Shown in pieces: positions 8,201 through 17,025 of a DNA stretch of 55,035 bases. The translations under genes and the position numbers were made by a program. Below the pieces are notes generated by a model. The model saw only the letters and a list, made by a program, of their open reading frames with translations. It did not search any database and was not told where the DNA came from. Source of the stretch: Lentisphaeria bacterium (lineage in GTDB: Bacteria; Verrucomicrobiota; Lentisphaeria; Oligosphaerales; Oligosphaeraceae). The stretch spans positions 1 through 55,035 of the forward strand of contig JAEEYQ010000071.1 in assembly GCA_016288215.1 (NCBI GenBank). Reading direction: 5' to 3'. How positions within the stretch are numbered: position 1 is the first letter of the stretch; each line of letters begins with the position of its first letter.

Positions 8201-9793
8201 ATCGGAGGTGTCGATGCAACCCGTCAGAGTGTGGAAAGAGGCTTTCAGGCCGGCCGCGTGAATCTTGTCCACCACCGCCTTCATGTCGGCGACGCCACGG
8301 GGGAATTGGCCCGGATTCACTTCATAGTGCCCCAAGGTCTTGCTCCAGCTGGAGAAATGCAGGAAGGAGAAGCCGCCCCGCCTGGCCAACTCAATCCATT
8401 TGTCCACATTGTTAACGTTAAGATAAGCAAAGAGATAGGAGCCTCGCGTCAGGTTGCTTTCCATCGAACAGGGGCCGCCGTGAAGGGATTTGGGAACCGG
8501 TTCGGCCTCCATGATGGCCTTGGTGATGGGAATCAGATCGCGGCGGGGGCCGGCGACGATGGCGGCGCTGGCGCCGTCTGCCAGACCATATCTTGCCTCC
8601 GAAAGGGCCTGGATGTGGTTGGGGTTGGAAGAGCTGGAGATGGCGGTTTTGAGGCTGAGGCTGCGGATTCCGAGGCCCGACTCGTCATCGCTGAAAAGGC
8701 CGGCCATGTCGCCATGATAGGTGGACATGGCAGGCGTGACTTGACAGAAGACCAGAGACTTCACCTTTTCCATGGTGACGGCGACAGGCGTGAACACGAA
8801 ATACTCCCCTTTGGCCTCCACCCGCAGACGAATTTCCCCTGAATACTTTGCACTGGTTGCAATATAATTGCCTTCTTGATATGTTGACTTGCCGGGAATG
8901 AAATTTATGCCGTCTTCGCGGATGACTTTGATCAAAGGGCAGGGGGTGGCCATCAGTTCCCGCTCAGGGGACTTTTGGCGGATGGATAGGATGCAGTTGT
9001 TGTCACCAAGAGTCAAAGTCGCGCAGCGGGTCTCCAAAGTGGCGATGGGGTTGTTTAGGGTTGAGATGACCTCAAATTGGTCCGACTGGCGTCCGTTCGG
9101 CTGGGCCAATAGGGCAATTTCTGCTTCAGAGAGCGCGCGGTCATAGAGGCGAAAATCGTCCAAAAGCCCCCGATGGCTGGCAGGCGACCACGGGCTGCGG
9201 CCCATCGTGAGGGTGTCGTCTGGCGCAATGGTGTCGTCCCATTCGGCACTGCCTGTCTTTTTGCCATTGACAAAGACCTCCAGTTGAGGGCGCTTGAAGC
9301 GGACCGCCAGATGAATCCACTGCTGCAAGGGAATGGGATCCAAGAACGTGACGGCCATTTCCTTCCATTGGTCACTTTGAACTTCTGCCCTATGGCCGGG
9401 GCGTCCCAGTCGGAAGGAGCATAAGTTATTGGAGACGAACAACATCATGCCGCCGGGGTTCCAGCCGGCACTCAGCAGGTTGGGATACTGCCCCGAGTCT
9501 TCCCAATAGGCCCAGAGGGAAAGAGACATCTCGTTGGCGCCTTTCAGCGGTGGTGGCGTGGGCATGGTGATGGTGGAGTCATTACCCAAAAGCCTCACCG
9601 CCGTTCCAAAGGGGCCTTTGACCCATTGGCCGTTGCAGAGTGTGCCGTTCAGATGGAAGGTGCTCACATCCGCCACGTCTTCATGCATTCCCTCGTCCAT
9701 GGGCCAATGACCGATGAGCCCACGTTGCAGCTCCTCTTGGCCGATGAGCGGAAGACAAAGAACCATCAGAAGGCCGAGCACTCTTTCTGTCAT
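5291..9793 (-). CDS. Large secreted LamG and TIM-barrel glycosidase-like protein
   Basis: The protein is about 1500 residues. The start at 9793 (MTERVLGLLMVLCLPLIGQ) has GGGG upstream and gives a signal peptide; an in-frame upstream start lacks one. Residues about 20-230 form a LamG/concanavalin-like domain (LIGHWPMDEG ending LDDFRLYDRALSEAEIALL). Residues about 440-800 look like a TIM barrel with an acidic loop, MDGLYFDGSEGM, near 666. Two galactose-binding-like beta-sandwich segments follow, near 930-1060 (FGLWIKGDGSGALLNL) and 1250-1385 (LACWLKGDASGATFKI). Multi-domain secreted proteins like this usually act on polysaccharides outside the cell. I cannot assign a GH family or substrate. It lies downstream of an esterase-like gene on the same strand. 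Confidence 0.8.
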   Translation of the reverse strand: MTERVLGLLMVLCLPLIGQEELQRGLIGHWPMDEGMHEDVADVSTFHLNGTLCNGQWVKGPFGTAVRLLGNDSTITMPTPPPLKGANEMSLSLWAYWEDSGQYPNLLSAGWNPGGMMLFVSNNLCSFRLGRPGHRAEVQSDQWKEMAVTFLDPIPLQQWIHLAVRFKRPQLEVFVNGKKTGSAEWDDTIAPDDTLTMGRSPWSPASHRGLLDDFRLYDRALSEAEIALLAQPNGRQSDQFEVISTLNNPIATLETRCATLTLGDNNCILSIRQKSPERELMATPCPLIKVIREDGINFIPGKSTYQEGNYIATSAKYSGEIRLRVEAKGEYFVFTPVAVTMEKVKSLVFCQVTPAMSTYHGDMAGLFSDDESGLGIRSLSLKTAISSSSNPNHIQALSEARYGLADGASAAIVAGPRRDLIPITKAIMEAEPVPKSLHGGPCSMESNLTRGSYLFAYLNVNNVDKWIELARRGGFSFLHFSSWSKTLGHYEVNPGQFPRGVADMKAVVDKIHAAGLKASFHTLTGCIDTSDSWVTPIPSDDLISSATYTLAKPFSETDTILYVNEKPIDGHDLVWSYSSRGNAIKVGKEIILYSEISREPPYAFKGCQRGAFKTHVSAHPAGEQADYLQQIYLAFYPKPDSQLAEDLANAIANVYNETGMDGLYFDGSEGMGSRYAIDSMRWKIFQKLKNGGVTEASEWGHNSWWFHSRLGAWDHPRWAPKRNHDAHVALTENFRKSDLLQPQMGWWAPIGPTPAWRAQFPDELEYFCSKNLGIDGPMSLQDINVSATPWNGRLMEMLTTIGWYERLRLADYFEKEDIRRLAQPKSDFHLRMDEQGHWRLYPMVYDSHRVSGEGTDRWTMRNPHGPQPFRGRIEALYSAQPLAQSAQTVAVDFAQLNQLTRKECAAGVVQTLSVETADVKLTKENLRLVATNDNDTSVGAWTMVGVTYPHPYHSIGNNSAFGLWIKGDGSGALLNLQAQTPVVYHGALSDHYVRLDFTGWRYVELLFRERDAAAMDDFKWPYSTYAGAHSICRNIIASNALDSLAIYVNEIPPKGKVDVTLSPVIALPQVIHELNQLELEVNGKIIRLPMSMESGQVVELESEQEGRLYSQSGQLLERFRPVCPDGWPSLNSGDNALRFHGESIDTAFSARAEVTAIAMGTPFGTRSAAVNWDMLRIDYDMPRTIFQQDGHDNVWSICQRDEQGQSPNDTARLSVDIQVDAVGGIQSGYHSPNGSKLLDGCQDVACYQTSNFNDYAKFAYDSENQGTAKPGVTFDIAHVDSEKSADGALRFNARSQRMDASGWAAVGRRFETPLDISGAKALACWLKGDASGATFKIQLRDVNGLWHDMVTSVTFSGWKFIEFPLDNLQLDPTQIAYILYYYNNLPAGRTIDNATTDGFPVSCVVDDVKVITQNVELDTPIFTVNGQTVRFPVKLRSGHRLSCNPQGKWLVKDDMGNVLSNGELESPMPSLRPGANPAALTFQRAGSEFFRVTICTAKEY

Positions 9794-9860
9794 GAGAACC
9801 CCTTTTATTGAATTTGGAATTAAATCATTGGGAAGCAATAGTTTAGATGAACAAAATTGT

Positions 9861-9896
9861 CTAAAGCGCCTAGAGCGTCTAGGGAATCTAGAAATA
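9861..9896. repeat. Nonamer repeat built on CTAG (four units)
   Basis: Consecutive 9-base units CTAAAGCGC, CTAGAGCGT, CTAGGGAAT and CTAGAAATA occupy the short gap between two minus-strand genes. CTAG is usually a rare tetranucleotide in bacterial DNA. A similar array lies at 53847-53891. Confidence 0.7.
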
Positions 9897-9912
9897 ACAT
9901 GTTTTCAGGAAT

Positions 9913-10971
9913 TTAGCGAATCTCTCCCTGGCTGCGGAGCCAGCGGGAGGCCAGTTGGGGCCAGTTGGAGACGGGGAAGCCGGAGCGCAGCAGGCCGTAT
10001 CCATGACCGCCGTCGTCATAGATGTGCATTTCCGCCTTGACGCCAGCCCGTTTCAGTGCGGTGAACCAGCCAAGGGAATTTTCCACGGGAATGGGGTCGT
10101 TTTCCGCCTGAACGAGAAGGCAGGGCGGGGTGTCCGCCGTGACATGGAATTCGGGGGCCAGGTTGAACTGGTCGTCGCAGAGATAGGCGGGATAGATGAG
10201 GACGGAGAAATCGGGACGGTAGGGGAGGTCGTCGACGGCGTCGGCAGGCGGATAGGGAACGGGGTCTGCGGGAGCGCAGAGGGTGGCGGCCAGATGGGCG
10301 CCTGCGGAGAAGCCGAGAATGCCCACCTTGTCCGGCCGAACTTCCCATTCGGCGGCGTGGGCGCGAATCAGACGCATGGCGCGGGCGGCGTCCGCATGGG
10401 CGGCAATCCGTCGGTCGGGGCAGCGGTATTTCAGGATGAAGGCGGAGAAGCCGATGGTATTGAGGAAGGCGGCGATGTCCTGCCCTTCATGGCTCCATGC
10501 CAGAATGCTGTAACCTCCTCCTGGGCAAATCATTACACATGGATGGGGGCCTTTGCCGCTGGCGGGGCGGAAGGTGATTGTCGGGACTGTCACATCGGTG
10601 ATGCGATCGAGTCCATCGTCCTTTTCATTCACAAAAAAATGCTCTGTGCGAGACGCATCATCAGGTTGAGTAAACGGCGCGGTTGACGGCCAAAGGGAAA
10701 TTTCGCGTTGTGTGTGGGGCATGGAAGTCTCCTTTAAAGGATTGGAATTGAATATATTAGTAGGTTTAATAGGTAATTCTTCAGCAAGTGTCATGGTTGA
10801 AACCAGCAGCATGGTGGCCAATAGCCACGGAGCGGCAAGTCCCTTGAGGTTACCGTTTACATGACCGCCACACAAGCGCCCCCGAGGGTGCGCAACTGGC
10901 AGAACAGTGTGCTCCAGCGGATGGTGTCTGCTGGACATGGCGACAAAAGGCGTTGAGTTTCCAAGTTCCAT
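9913..10971 (-). CDS. Alpha/beta hydrolase, acetyl-xylan-esterase-like
   Basis: The core has an oxyanion-hole loop (MICPGGGYSILAW), a nucleophile elbow GFSAG, an Asp in QAENDPIPV and a His in DDGGHGYG: a complete Ser-Asp-His triad in the order of small carbohydrate esterases (Abhydrolase_3/BD-FAE type). Two starts are possible. The long form (352 residues) includes a hydrophobic stretch, APWLLATMLLVSTMTLAEE, that looks like a signal peptide. An internal ATG at 10722 (MPHTQREISL) has AAAGGAG seven bases ahead and would give a 269-residue cytoplasmic enzyme. I give the longest extent. It likely deacylates glycans and shares its strand with the LamG protein 120 bases downstream. Confidence 0.75.
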   Translation of the reverse strand: MELGNSTPFVAMSSRHHPLEHTVLPVAHPRGRLCGGHVNGNLKGLAAPWLLATMLLVSTMTLAEELPIKPTNIFNSNPLKETSMPHTQREISLWPSTAPFTQPDDASRTEHFFVNEKDDGLDRITDVTVPTITFRPASGKGPHPCVMICPGGGYSILAWSHEGQDIAAFLNTIGFSAFILKYRCPDRRIAAHADAARAMRLIRAHAAEWEVRPDKVGILGFSAGAHLAATLCAPADPVPYPPADAVDDLPYRPDFSVLIYPAYLCDDQFNLAPEFHVTADTPPCLLVQAENDPIPVENSLGWFTALKRAGVKAEMHIYDDGGHGYGLLRSGFPVSNWPQLASRWLRSQGEIR

Positions 10972-11260
10972 TCTATGAGAGATTTTGGCGATAGAACAAT
11001 TTGACGAGAAGAGGCAGGACTAAATGAGGCAATGGGGGAGGGGCAAGCGGTGGCCCATGACTCTATGCCTTGGCAAACGGCGTGTGTGTTGTCGGTTTGA
11101 AACCTTCCCTGAACAATATTAAATTATAGTTTTGCGTTATTATATGAATACGCATCCGTTCCAGAGGTCCGGATGAGGGTTGTTTCTTATCAAAAATAGT
11201 GATGGAAGTGATTTTTTCAAGCATGTGTGAGAGAGATTTGGGCAAGTCAGGAAGGTTTGC

Positions 11261-13159
11261 ATGATGGAGTCGAGGCAAAATGGCGTTACACGGCGCAATC
11301 GATGCGTGGCGGCGATGGCGGGGCTGTGGAGCGTCGTCCTGGTGCTGACGTCGTGCAGAAGCACGCAGGAATGGCGTGAACAGGCCGATGAGCGGGCCGG
11401 CGACCTGATTCGGCAGGCGCAGGAGACGGCTCTCCAGAAGTCGGAACCCATTGAGGTGGAGTCACCTGCGGATTCCCTGCGGCGGCGGTTGCTGCAGGAT
11501 CAGAATCTGGAGATGGCGGACGAAGTATCCCAAGGCATCCGTGCATTGAAGGACGAATACGACCCGGAGACGAAGACGAATTGGCGCAACAGCGAGCATC
11601 TGAAGGAAGGGGCAGAGGTGTATTTGCCCTGGAGCACGGGCCAAAAGGTGCGAATCTCGCTGACGGACGCCCTGCTGATCGCCGCACGGAACAATTCCAC
11701 GTACCAAAACCAGAAGGAACAGCTTTTCAGGACCGCGCTGGCGCTGGATTTGGAGGCGGACGAGTTCCGCTCCACCTTCTCCGGCAAGTTGAACAACGCG
11801 TTGCAGAGCAGCCACAACGGCAATCGCCGCGTCACGGGCACGGTTCAGGAGGGGATTGCGGGCTTCAGCCAGACCTTCAAGAACGGCACGGAATTGGCCG
11901 CCAGCCTGAGCGTGGATTTGGTCAAGCTGCTGACGAAGGATCATGGCTCCGCGTGGGGCGTTTTGGGAGACGCCAGCATCTCCATCCCACTGCTGCGGGG
12001 GTCCGGCAAGTTCGTGGTGATGGAACCGTTGCGACAGGCAGAGCGGAATCTCATCTATCAGGTTCGCAGCTTTGAGCAGTACAAGCGGGAGTTTCTGGTC
12101 TCCGTCACCCGCTCCTATCTGGGGGTCCTCAAATCGTGGCAAAGCTATTTGAATCAAGAGGAAAACTACAAGCGGGCCATTTTGTCCAGTCGCCGCTCTC
12201 GCCGCATGGCGGATTCCGGCAGTCTGGCCGAATACGAGTTCGACCAAAACCTGCAGAACGAGTTAAGCTCGCGGGCCAACTGGATTTCCGCGCGACAGTC
12301 CTATGACAACAATCTGGACAGCTTCAAAATCCTGCTTGGACTGCCGCCGGATGCGGACATCGAGCCGATGTACGAGGAACTTAGCACTCTTCAGAAGGCC
12401 AGCGAACAGACCGTGGAAGGCGTGGTGATGGCGGACTATTCGGGGGACATTCCCAATGCGGAGGCTCCCGTTGAACTCGTTCCGCCAGACGACAATCAGA
12501 AAGGCATCAATGAAATTGATTTGGACAAGGCGATCAGCCTCGCGTTGAAGAACCGTCCCGATCTGCAGAATGCGTTGGACGCGGTGGAGGACGCCAAACG
12601 CGCTGTTCTGGTGGCGGAGGATGGCCTGCGGGCGGAATTGACCTTGGGTGGCCGCGCCTCCGTCGGCGAATCCCGCTCTCTGGCCGGCGCGGATGGCGAC
12701 AATGGCGATTTCCGCGTCTCTCGCGGCAGCTACTCCGGCTTCCTGAACGTAAATATGCCGTGGCACCGCACGGCGGAGCGCAATGCCTATCGCAACAGCC
12801 TGATTGCCCTTGAGCGGGCGGTCCGCGAATATCAGACGAAAGAGGACAGCATCAAGCAGGAAATCCGCGGTAGCCTGCGGAATTTGGTGGAGAACCGCTC
12901 CGCCGTCATCATCCAATGGCAGGCTCTGCACCTTGCGGAACGGCGAGTGAAGAACACGGACATGCTGCTGCAGGCCGGCCGCGTGGAGGTCAAGGACGTC
13001 CTGGACGCCCAAAGCGCCCTCCTCAGCGCACAGAACTCCCTGAACTCCGCCATTGTCGCCTACCGCATTCAGGAGCTGGAGCTGCAACAGCAGCTGGGCA
13101 TGCTTCAGGTGAATGTGGACGGCACATGGGAGGAGGCGGATTTGTCCGCATACAAATAG
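11261..13159 (+). CDS. TolC-family outer-membrane efflux lipoprotein
   Basis: The 632-residue protein starts with a basic N-terminus and a lipoprotein signal ending VLVLTSC (Cys32), so it should be lipid-anchored in the outer membrane. Two OEP-type repeats are visible, each with long helices and short barrel strands, for example ALLIAARNNSTYQNQKEQLF in the first half, and LDKAISLALKNRPDLQNALD and LLQAGRVEVKDVLDAQSALL in the second. TolC proteins form the trimeric exit duct of tripartite pumps. The gene opens an operon with an adaptor, an ABC ATPase and a permease, all on the same strand with small gaps, which fits a MacAB-type exporter. Confidence 0.9.
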   Translation: MMESRQNGVTRRNRCVAAMAGLWSVVLVLTSCRSTQEWREQADERAGDLIRQAQETALQKSEPIEVESPADSLRRRLLQDQNLEMADEVSQGIRALKDEYDPETKTNWRNSEHLKEGAEVYLPWSTGQKVRISLTDALLIAARNNSTYQNQKEQLFRTALALDLEADEFRSTFSGKLNNALQSSHNGNRRVTGTVQEGIAGFSQTFKNGTELAASLSVDLVKLLTKDHGSAWGVLGDASISIPLLRGSGKFVVMEPLRQAERNLIYQVRSFEQYKREFLVSVTRSYLGVLKSWQSYLNQEENYKRAILSSRRSRRMADSGSLAEYEFDQNLQNELSSRANWISARQSYDNNLDSFKILLGLPPDADIEPMYEELSTLQKASEQTVEGVVMADYSGDIPNAEAPVELVPPDDNQKGINEIDLDKAISLALKNRPDLQNALDAVEDAKRAVLVAEDGLRAELTLGGRASVGESRSLAGADGDNGDFRVSRGSYSGFLNVNMPWHRTAERNAYRNSLIALERAVREYQTKEDSIKQEIRGSLRNLVENRSAVIIQWQALHLAERRVKNTDMLLQAGRVEVKDVLDAQSALLSAQNSLNSAIVAYRIQELELQQQLGMLQVNVDGTWEEADLSAYK

Positions 13160-13196
13160 GTGCAATAGGCTAGTGGAATAGATATAAGGTGTAATC

Positions 13197-14990
13197 ATGA
13201 AACAATTTGTGAAAATTTTTGTCTGGGTTTGCGTGGTGGCCGTATTGGTCATTGGCGGTTGGGCTGGATGGAAGAAGCGTCAGAAGGCCAAGGAGGGAAA
13301 GACGGCGGAAGAGCGAATCTTTGCGAAAGTGGAAGCGGGGCCGCTGGTCATCAACTTGGTGGAGTCCGGCAGCATCAAGCCGCGGGAGCAGATTGTGATC
13401 AAGAGCCAGATGGAGGGCCGGGTATCCATCCTCTACATCGTTCCGGAAGGGCAGCGGGTCAAGAAGGGTGATGTGCTGGTGGAGCTGGATGCATCCACTC
13501 AGAAGGACAATCTGGTCAATCAGGAGATCACGGTGCAGAACGCCGAGGCGTCGCTGGTGGAGGCGCAGGAGAAGCTGGAGGTGGAGAAGAATCAGGCCAA
13601 GGCGGATGTGGACAAGGCAGAGCTGAATCTGCGCTTCGCCAAAGAGGACCTGATCAAATACAAGGAAGGCGATTACCCCAACAACGTCAATGAGTTGGAG
13701 AGCAAAATCAAACTGGCCGAAGAGGAATTGCAGAACGCGGAGGACAAGCTGGTCTGGACGAAGAAGCTGTTTGACGAAAAATACGTCTCCGAGACGGAAT
13801 ACCGCAAGGACCTGCTGTCCCGCAACCGCTGCGAACTGGATCTGAAGACGGCGAACAATAATCTGAAACTGCTTCAAACCTATACCTATACGCGAAAACT
13901 GGCGGAGTTGGAAAGTGATGTGTCCCAATACACAATGGCATTGGAACGGACGGTGCGCAGCTCTCGCGCCAGCGTCGTGCAGGCGGAGGCCAAGCTGCTG
14001 GCCCGCCAGCTGGAGCTAAACCGCCAGAAGATCCGCCTGGCCAAGTTCGAGAGCCAGATTGAAAAGTCCCGCATCATCGCGCCGGCGGACGGACTGGTCA
14101 TCTACGCCACGTCCAATCGGGGGCCGTGGCGGGGCAACACGGAACCGTTGCAGGAAGGACAGGAAGTCTTTGAACGGCAAGAGCTTATAAATCTTCCTAC
14201 GGCGGACACCTTCATCGCCGAAGTGAAGGTTCACGAGACCAATCTGAAAAAAATCTACGTGGGGTTGCCCGTGCGCATCCGCATTGACGCGCTCCCCGGC
14301 CAGGTTTTCATGGGAAAGATCAGCAAGATTGCCCCGCTGCCGGACTCCCAAAGCATGTTCATGAACCCCGACCTCAAAATCTACAACACCGACGTGGAGC
14401 TTGAAGGCGGCGCGGATCTGAAGTCCGGCATGAACTGCGAGGCGGAAGTCATTATCGAGCAGCACGATAAGGCCATGTACATTCCCGTGCAGTGCGTGGT
14501 GCGCAACGGCGAACAGGCCATCGTCTACGTGAAGAGCGGCAACAGCGTGGAGAAGCGCAATGTGAAGATTGGCCTGGACAACAATCGCATGGTCCATGTT
14601 CTGGAGGGGCTGGCTATTGGCGAGGAGGTCTGGATCACGCCGCCGCTGCAGGAGGCCGTGTCGCTGCGAGCGGTTGACAAGGTTGCGGACGTGAGCATCC
14701 CGTCCCGCGCGGAGGCGGAGGCGGCGGAGGCCAAGCGCAATGCGGAATCCCGCCGTTCGTCGGACGATGAAGGCGGCGAAGAAGATGCGGATGCCCGCCG
14801 CAAGGCCATGCGTGAACGGTGGGAGAAGATGACGCCGGAAGAGCGGGAGGCGCTGAAGAAGAAGATGCAGGAAGCCGGATTCGGCGGCGGTCCCAACGGC
14901 GGCGGTGCGCCTCGAGGTGGAGCGCCCAACGGCGGTGGAGCGCCCAACGGCGGTGGCATGCAGGCGCCGCCTCCGCCGCAGGAGCCATAG
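13197..14990 (+). CDS. MacA/HlyD-like periplasmic adaptor with an acidic and Gly/Pro-rich tail
   Basis: The 597-residue protein has one N-terminal membrane helix (FVKIFVWVCVVAVLVIGGWA), a lipoyl half (VIKSQMEGRVSILYIVPEGQ), a long coiled-coil hairpin of heptad-rich Glu/Lys/Leu sequence to about residue 280, the second lipoyl half (RIIAPADGLVIYAT), and beta-barrel and membrane-proximal domains (VRIRIDALPG; VVRNGEQAIVYV). Adaptors of this type join an inner-membrane pump to TolC. Past residue 500 it has an unusual extension: Ala/Glu-rich, then acidic, then WEKMTPEEREALKKKMQ, then Gly-Asn and Pro-rich sequence. Typical MacA ends near 370-400 residues. It lies 37 bases after the TolC gene. Confidence 0.9.
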   Translation: MKQFVKIFVWVCVVAVLVIGGWAGWKKRQKAKEGKTAEERIFAKVEAGPLVINLVESGSIKPREQIVIKSQMEGRVSILYIVPEGQRVKKGDVLVELDASTQKDNLVNQEITVQNAEASLVEAQEKLEVEKNQAKADVDKAELNLRFAKEDLIKYKEGDYPNNVNELESKIKLAEEELQNAEDKLVWTKKLFDEKYVSETEYRKDLLSRNRCELDLKTANNNLKLLQTYTYTRKLAELESDVSQYTMALERTVRSSRASVVQAEAKLLARQLELNRQKIRLAKFESQIEKSRIIAPADGLVIYATSNRGPWRGNTEPLQEGQEVFERQELINLPTADTFIAEVKVHETNLKKIYVGLPVRIRIDALPGQVFMGKISKIAPLPDSQSMFMNPDLKIYNTDVELEGGADLKSGMNCEAEVIIEQHDKAMYIPVQCVVRNGEQAIVYVKSGNSVEKRNVKIGLDNNRMVHVLEGLAIGEEVWITPPLQEAVSLRAVDKVADVSIPSRAEAEAAEAKRNAESRRSSDDEGGEEDADARRKAMRERWEKMTPEEREALKKKMQEAGFGGGPNGGGAPRGGAPNGGGAPNGGGMQAPPPPQEP

Positions 14991-15009
14991 GGACAAAGGG
15001 AGGAGCATC

Positions 15010-15711
15010 ATGTCGAATCCTTCCCCCAAAACGGAATATGCGGTCAAGCTTGTGAACCTGACGAAGACCTACACCATGGGAACGACTCAGGTGCATGCCT
15101 TGGCGGGAGTTTCCGCCACCTTTGAAAAGGGGAGCTTCTGGGCGATCATGGGACCCAGCGGCTCCGGCAAGAGCACCATGCTGAACCTGCTGGGCTGTCT
15201 GGATCGTCCCACCAGCGGCGAATACTATCTGGATGGCAAGGACGTCAGCAAGCTCAATGACAATGACTTAAGCGACATCCGACTGAAATATCTCGGCTTC
15301 ATCTTCCAGAGCTTCAACCTCATTCAGCAGCTGACGGTGGAAGAGAACATCGCGCTGCCGCTGTACTATTTGGGGTGGTCCACCCAACGGCGCATGGAGC
15401 GGGCGCGGGAACTGGGTTGCCTGGTGGGTCTGGAGAAACGTCTAAAGCACCGTCCCACAGAGCTTTCTGGCGGTCAGCAGCAGCGTGTGGCAGTGGCCCG
15501 CGCCCTGTCCAACGACCCCGTCTTCCTGTTGGCGGACGAGCCCACGGGCAATCTGGACACGGCCACCAGCATCGAGATCATCGATTTGCTCAAGCGCCTG
15601 AATCAGGAGGGCAAGACCATCATCATGGTGACCCATGAGCCGGACATCGCCGCCCATGCCACCCAGCGCCTGTACATGCGGGATGGCCACATCCAAAAGA
15701 CGGAGGAATAG
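15010..15711 (+). CDS. ABC transporter ATPase, MacB/LolD type
   Basis: The 233-residue protein has a Walker A (GPSGSGKST), Q-loop (IFQSFNLI), signature (LSGGQQQRVAVARAL), Walker B (VFLLADEPTGNLD) and H-loop (IIMVTHEPD), in the LolD/MacB/FtsE subgroup that powers mechanotransmission exporters. The start at 15010 follows GGAGG; the frame is open further upstream but there it overlaps the repetitive adaptor tail. It ends three bases before the permease gene. Here ATPase and permease are separate genes, unlike fused E. coli MacB. Confidence 0.93.
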   Translation: MSNPSPKTEYAVKLVNLTKTYTMGTTQVHALAGVSATFEKGSFWAIMGPSGSGKSTMLNLLGCLDRPTSGEYYLDGKDVSKLNDNDLSDIRLKYLGFIFQSFNLIQQLTVEENIALPLYYLGWSTQRRMERARELGCLVGLEKRLKHRPTELSGGQQQRVAVARALSNDPVFLLADEPTGNLDTATSIEIIDLLKRLNQEGKTIIMVTHEPDIAAHATQRLYMRDGHIQKTEE

Positions 15712-15713
15712 GC

Positions 15714-16988
15714 ATGTTTGCGCCAAATTTTCGGCTTTTTAGCGATATCCATTTGGGAATCAAGAATTTGCTGCTTCACAAACTGCGCTCACTTCTGACG
15801 ATGTTGGGACTGGTCTTCGGCGTGGGCAGCGTCATTGCCATGTTGGCGGTGGGCGAGGGCGCCAGCGCGGAGGCCTTGGAGCAGATTCGGCGTCTTGGCA
15901 GCAAGAACATCATCATCACGGCGCAGAAGGCGGCGGATGAGCAGGCGCAGGCCAACGCCCGCTCCCGCATCAGCATTTACGGTCTGCTTTACGAAGACGA
16001 GGAGCGGCTGGCCCAGACCATTCCCACGGTCTCCTCCATTGTGCCTGTGAAGGTGGCGCAGAAGTCTGCCCGCATGGAGAACCGCACCATGGAGCTGCGC
16101 ATTGTGGGGACGAATCAGGACTGGTTCGAGCTCGTCATGCGGCCCGTGGTCGCGGGGCGGGTTCTGGAGTACAGGGACGTGCAGGAGCGCAGCAATGTGG
16201 TCGTGCTGACGGAGCATGGCGTGCGCAAGCTGATGGCGACGGAGGCCATTTTGGGCGAAGTGGTCCACATCGGCTCCAACTACTATGAGGTCATCGGCGT
16301 GGTCCTGAGCGAAGGCGCGTCCGAAGGATCCATGCAAACCCCTGACCAGCAGACAGATGCATATATTCCCATCACCACGGCACGGGATCATTTCGGCGAC
16401 TACTTTTCGCAGAACAAATCCGGCGCCAATATCCGCGAACTGGTGGAGCTCAACCAGCTGATCGTGGAGGTGGACAAGGAGGAGCATGTGGAGGCGACGG
16501 CGGAGGCCATCGAGCGGATGCTCGCCATCTTCCATAAGAAGAAGGACTACAGCATCAGCGTGCCGCTGGCGCTGCTCCATCAGGCGGAGGCCACCAAACG
16601 CACCTTCAACATCGTCTTGGGGGCCATCGCGGGCATCAGTCTGCTGGTGGGCGGCATTGGCATCATGAACATTATGTTGGCCTCTGTCACGGAGCGGACG
16701 CGGGAGATCGGCATCCGCCGCGCCATTGGTGCCAAACAGCGTCAGATTGTGTTCCAGTTCCTCATTGAGACGGTGGTGCTTTCCATGACCGGCGGCATGG
16801 TGGGCATTGCGGTTGGGGTGCTCATTCCCAAAATCATCCATATGATCACGGCCATGCCGACAATCGTGAGTGTCACCAGTTTGGTTCTGTCTTTGGGCAT
16901 AAGTGTCTCTGTGGGAGTCATTTTCGGCATTTATCCAGCCTTCCGCGCCGCGCGTCTGGATCCGATTGTCGCTCTGCGCCATGAATAG
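15714..16988 (+). CDS. MacB-like ABC permease (FtsX fold)
   Basis: The 424-residue protein has an N-terminal membrane helix (LRSLLTMLGLVFGVGSVIAM), a periplasmic MacB core domain of about 230 residues, and three C-terminal helices (NIVLGAIAGISLLVGGIGIM; ETVVLSMTGGMVGIAVGVL; SLVLSLGISVSVGVIFGIY). The cytoplasmic motif REIGIRRAIGAKQRQI and the final ARLDPIVALRHE are hallmarks of MacB permeases. With the ATPase, adaptor and TolC it completes a tripartite exporter of peptides, lipids or macrolide-like compounds. The substrate cannot be read from the sequence. The start codon is two bases after the ATPase stop. Confidence 0.92.
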   Translation: MFAPNFRLFSDIHLGIKNLLLHKLRSLLTMLGLVFGVGSVIAMLAVGEGASAEALEQIRRLGSKNIIITAQKAADEQAQANARSRISIYGLLYEDEERLAQTIPTVSSIVPVKVAQKSARMENRTMELRIVGTNQDWFELVMRPVVAGRVLEYRDVQERSNVVVLTEHGVRKLMATEAILGEVVHIGSNYYEVIGVVLSEGASEGSMQTPDQQTDAYIPITTARDHFGDYFSQNKSGANIRELVELNQLIVEVDKEEHVEATAEAIERMLAIFHKKKDYSISVPLALLHQAEATKRTFNIVLGAIAGISLLVGGIGIMNIMLASVTERTREIGIRRAIGAKQRQIVFQFLIETVVLSMTGGMVGIAVGVLIPKIIHMITAMPTIVSVTSLVLSLGISVSVGVIFGIYPAFRAARLDPIVALRHE

Positions 16989-17025
16989 ATGACGCAGGGA
17001 TCATTTAGGATAGGAATTTTTTCGT

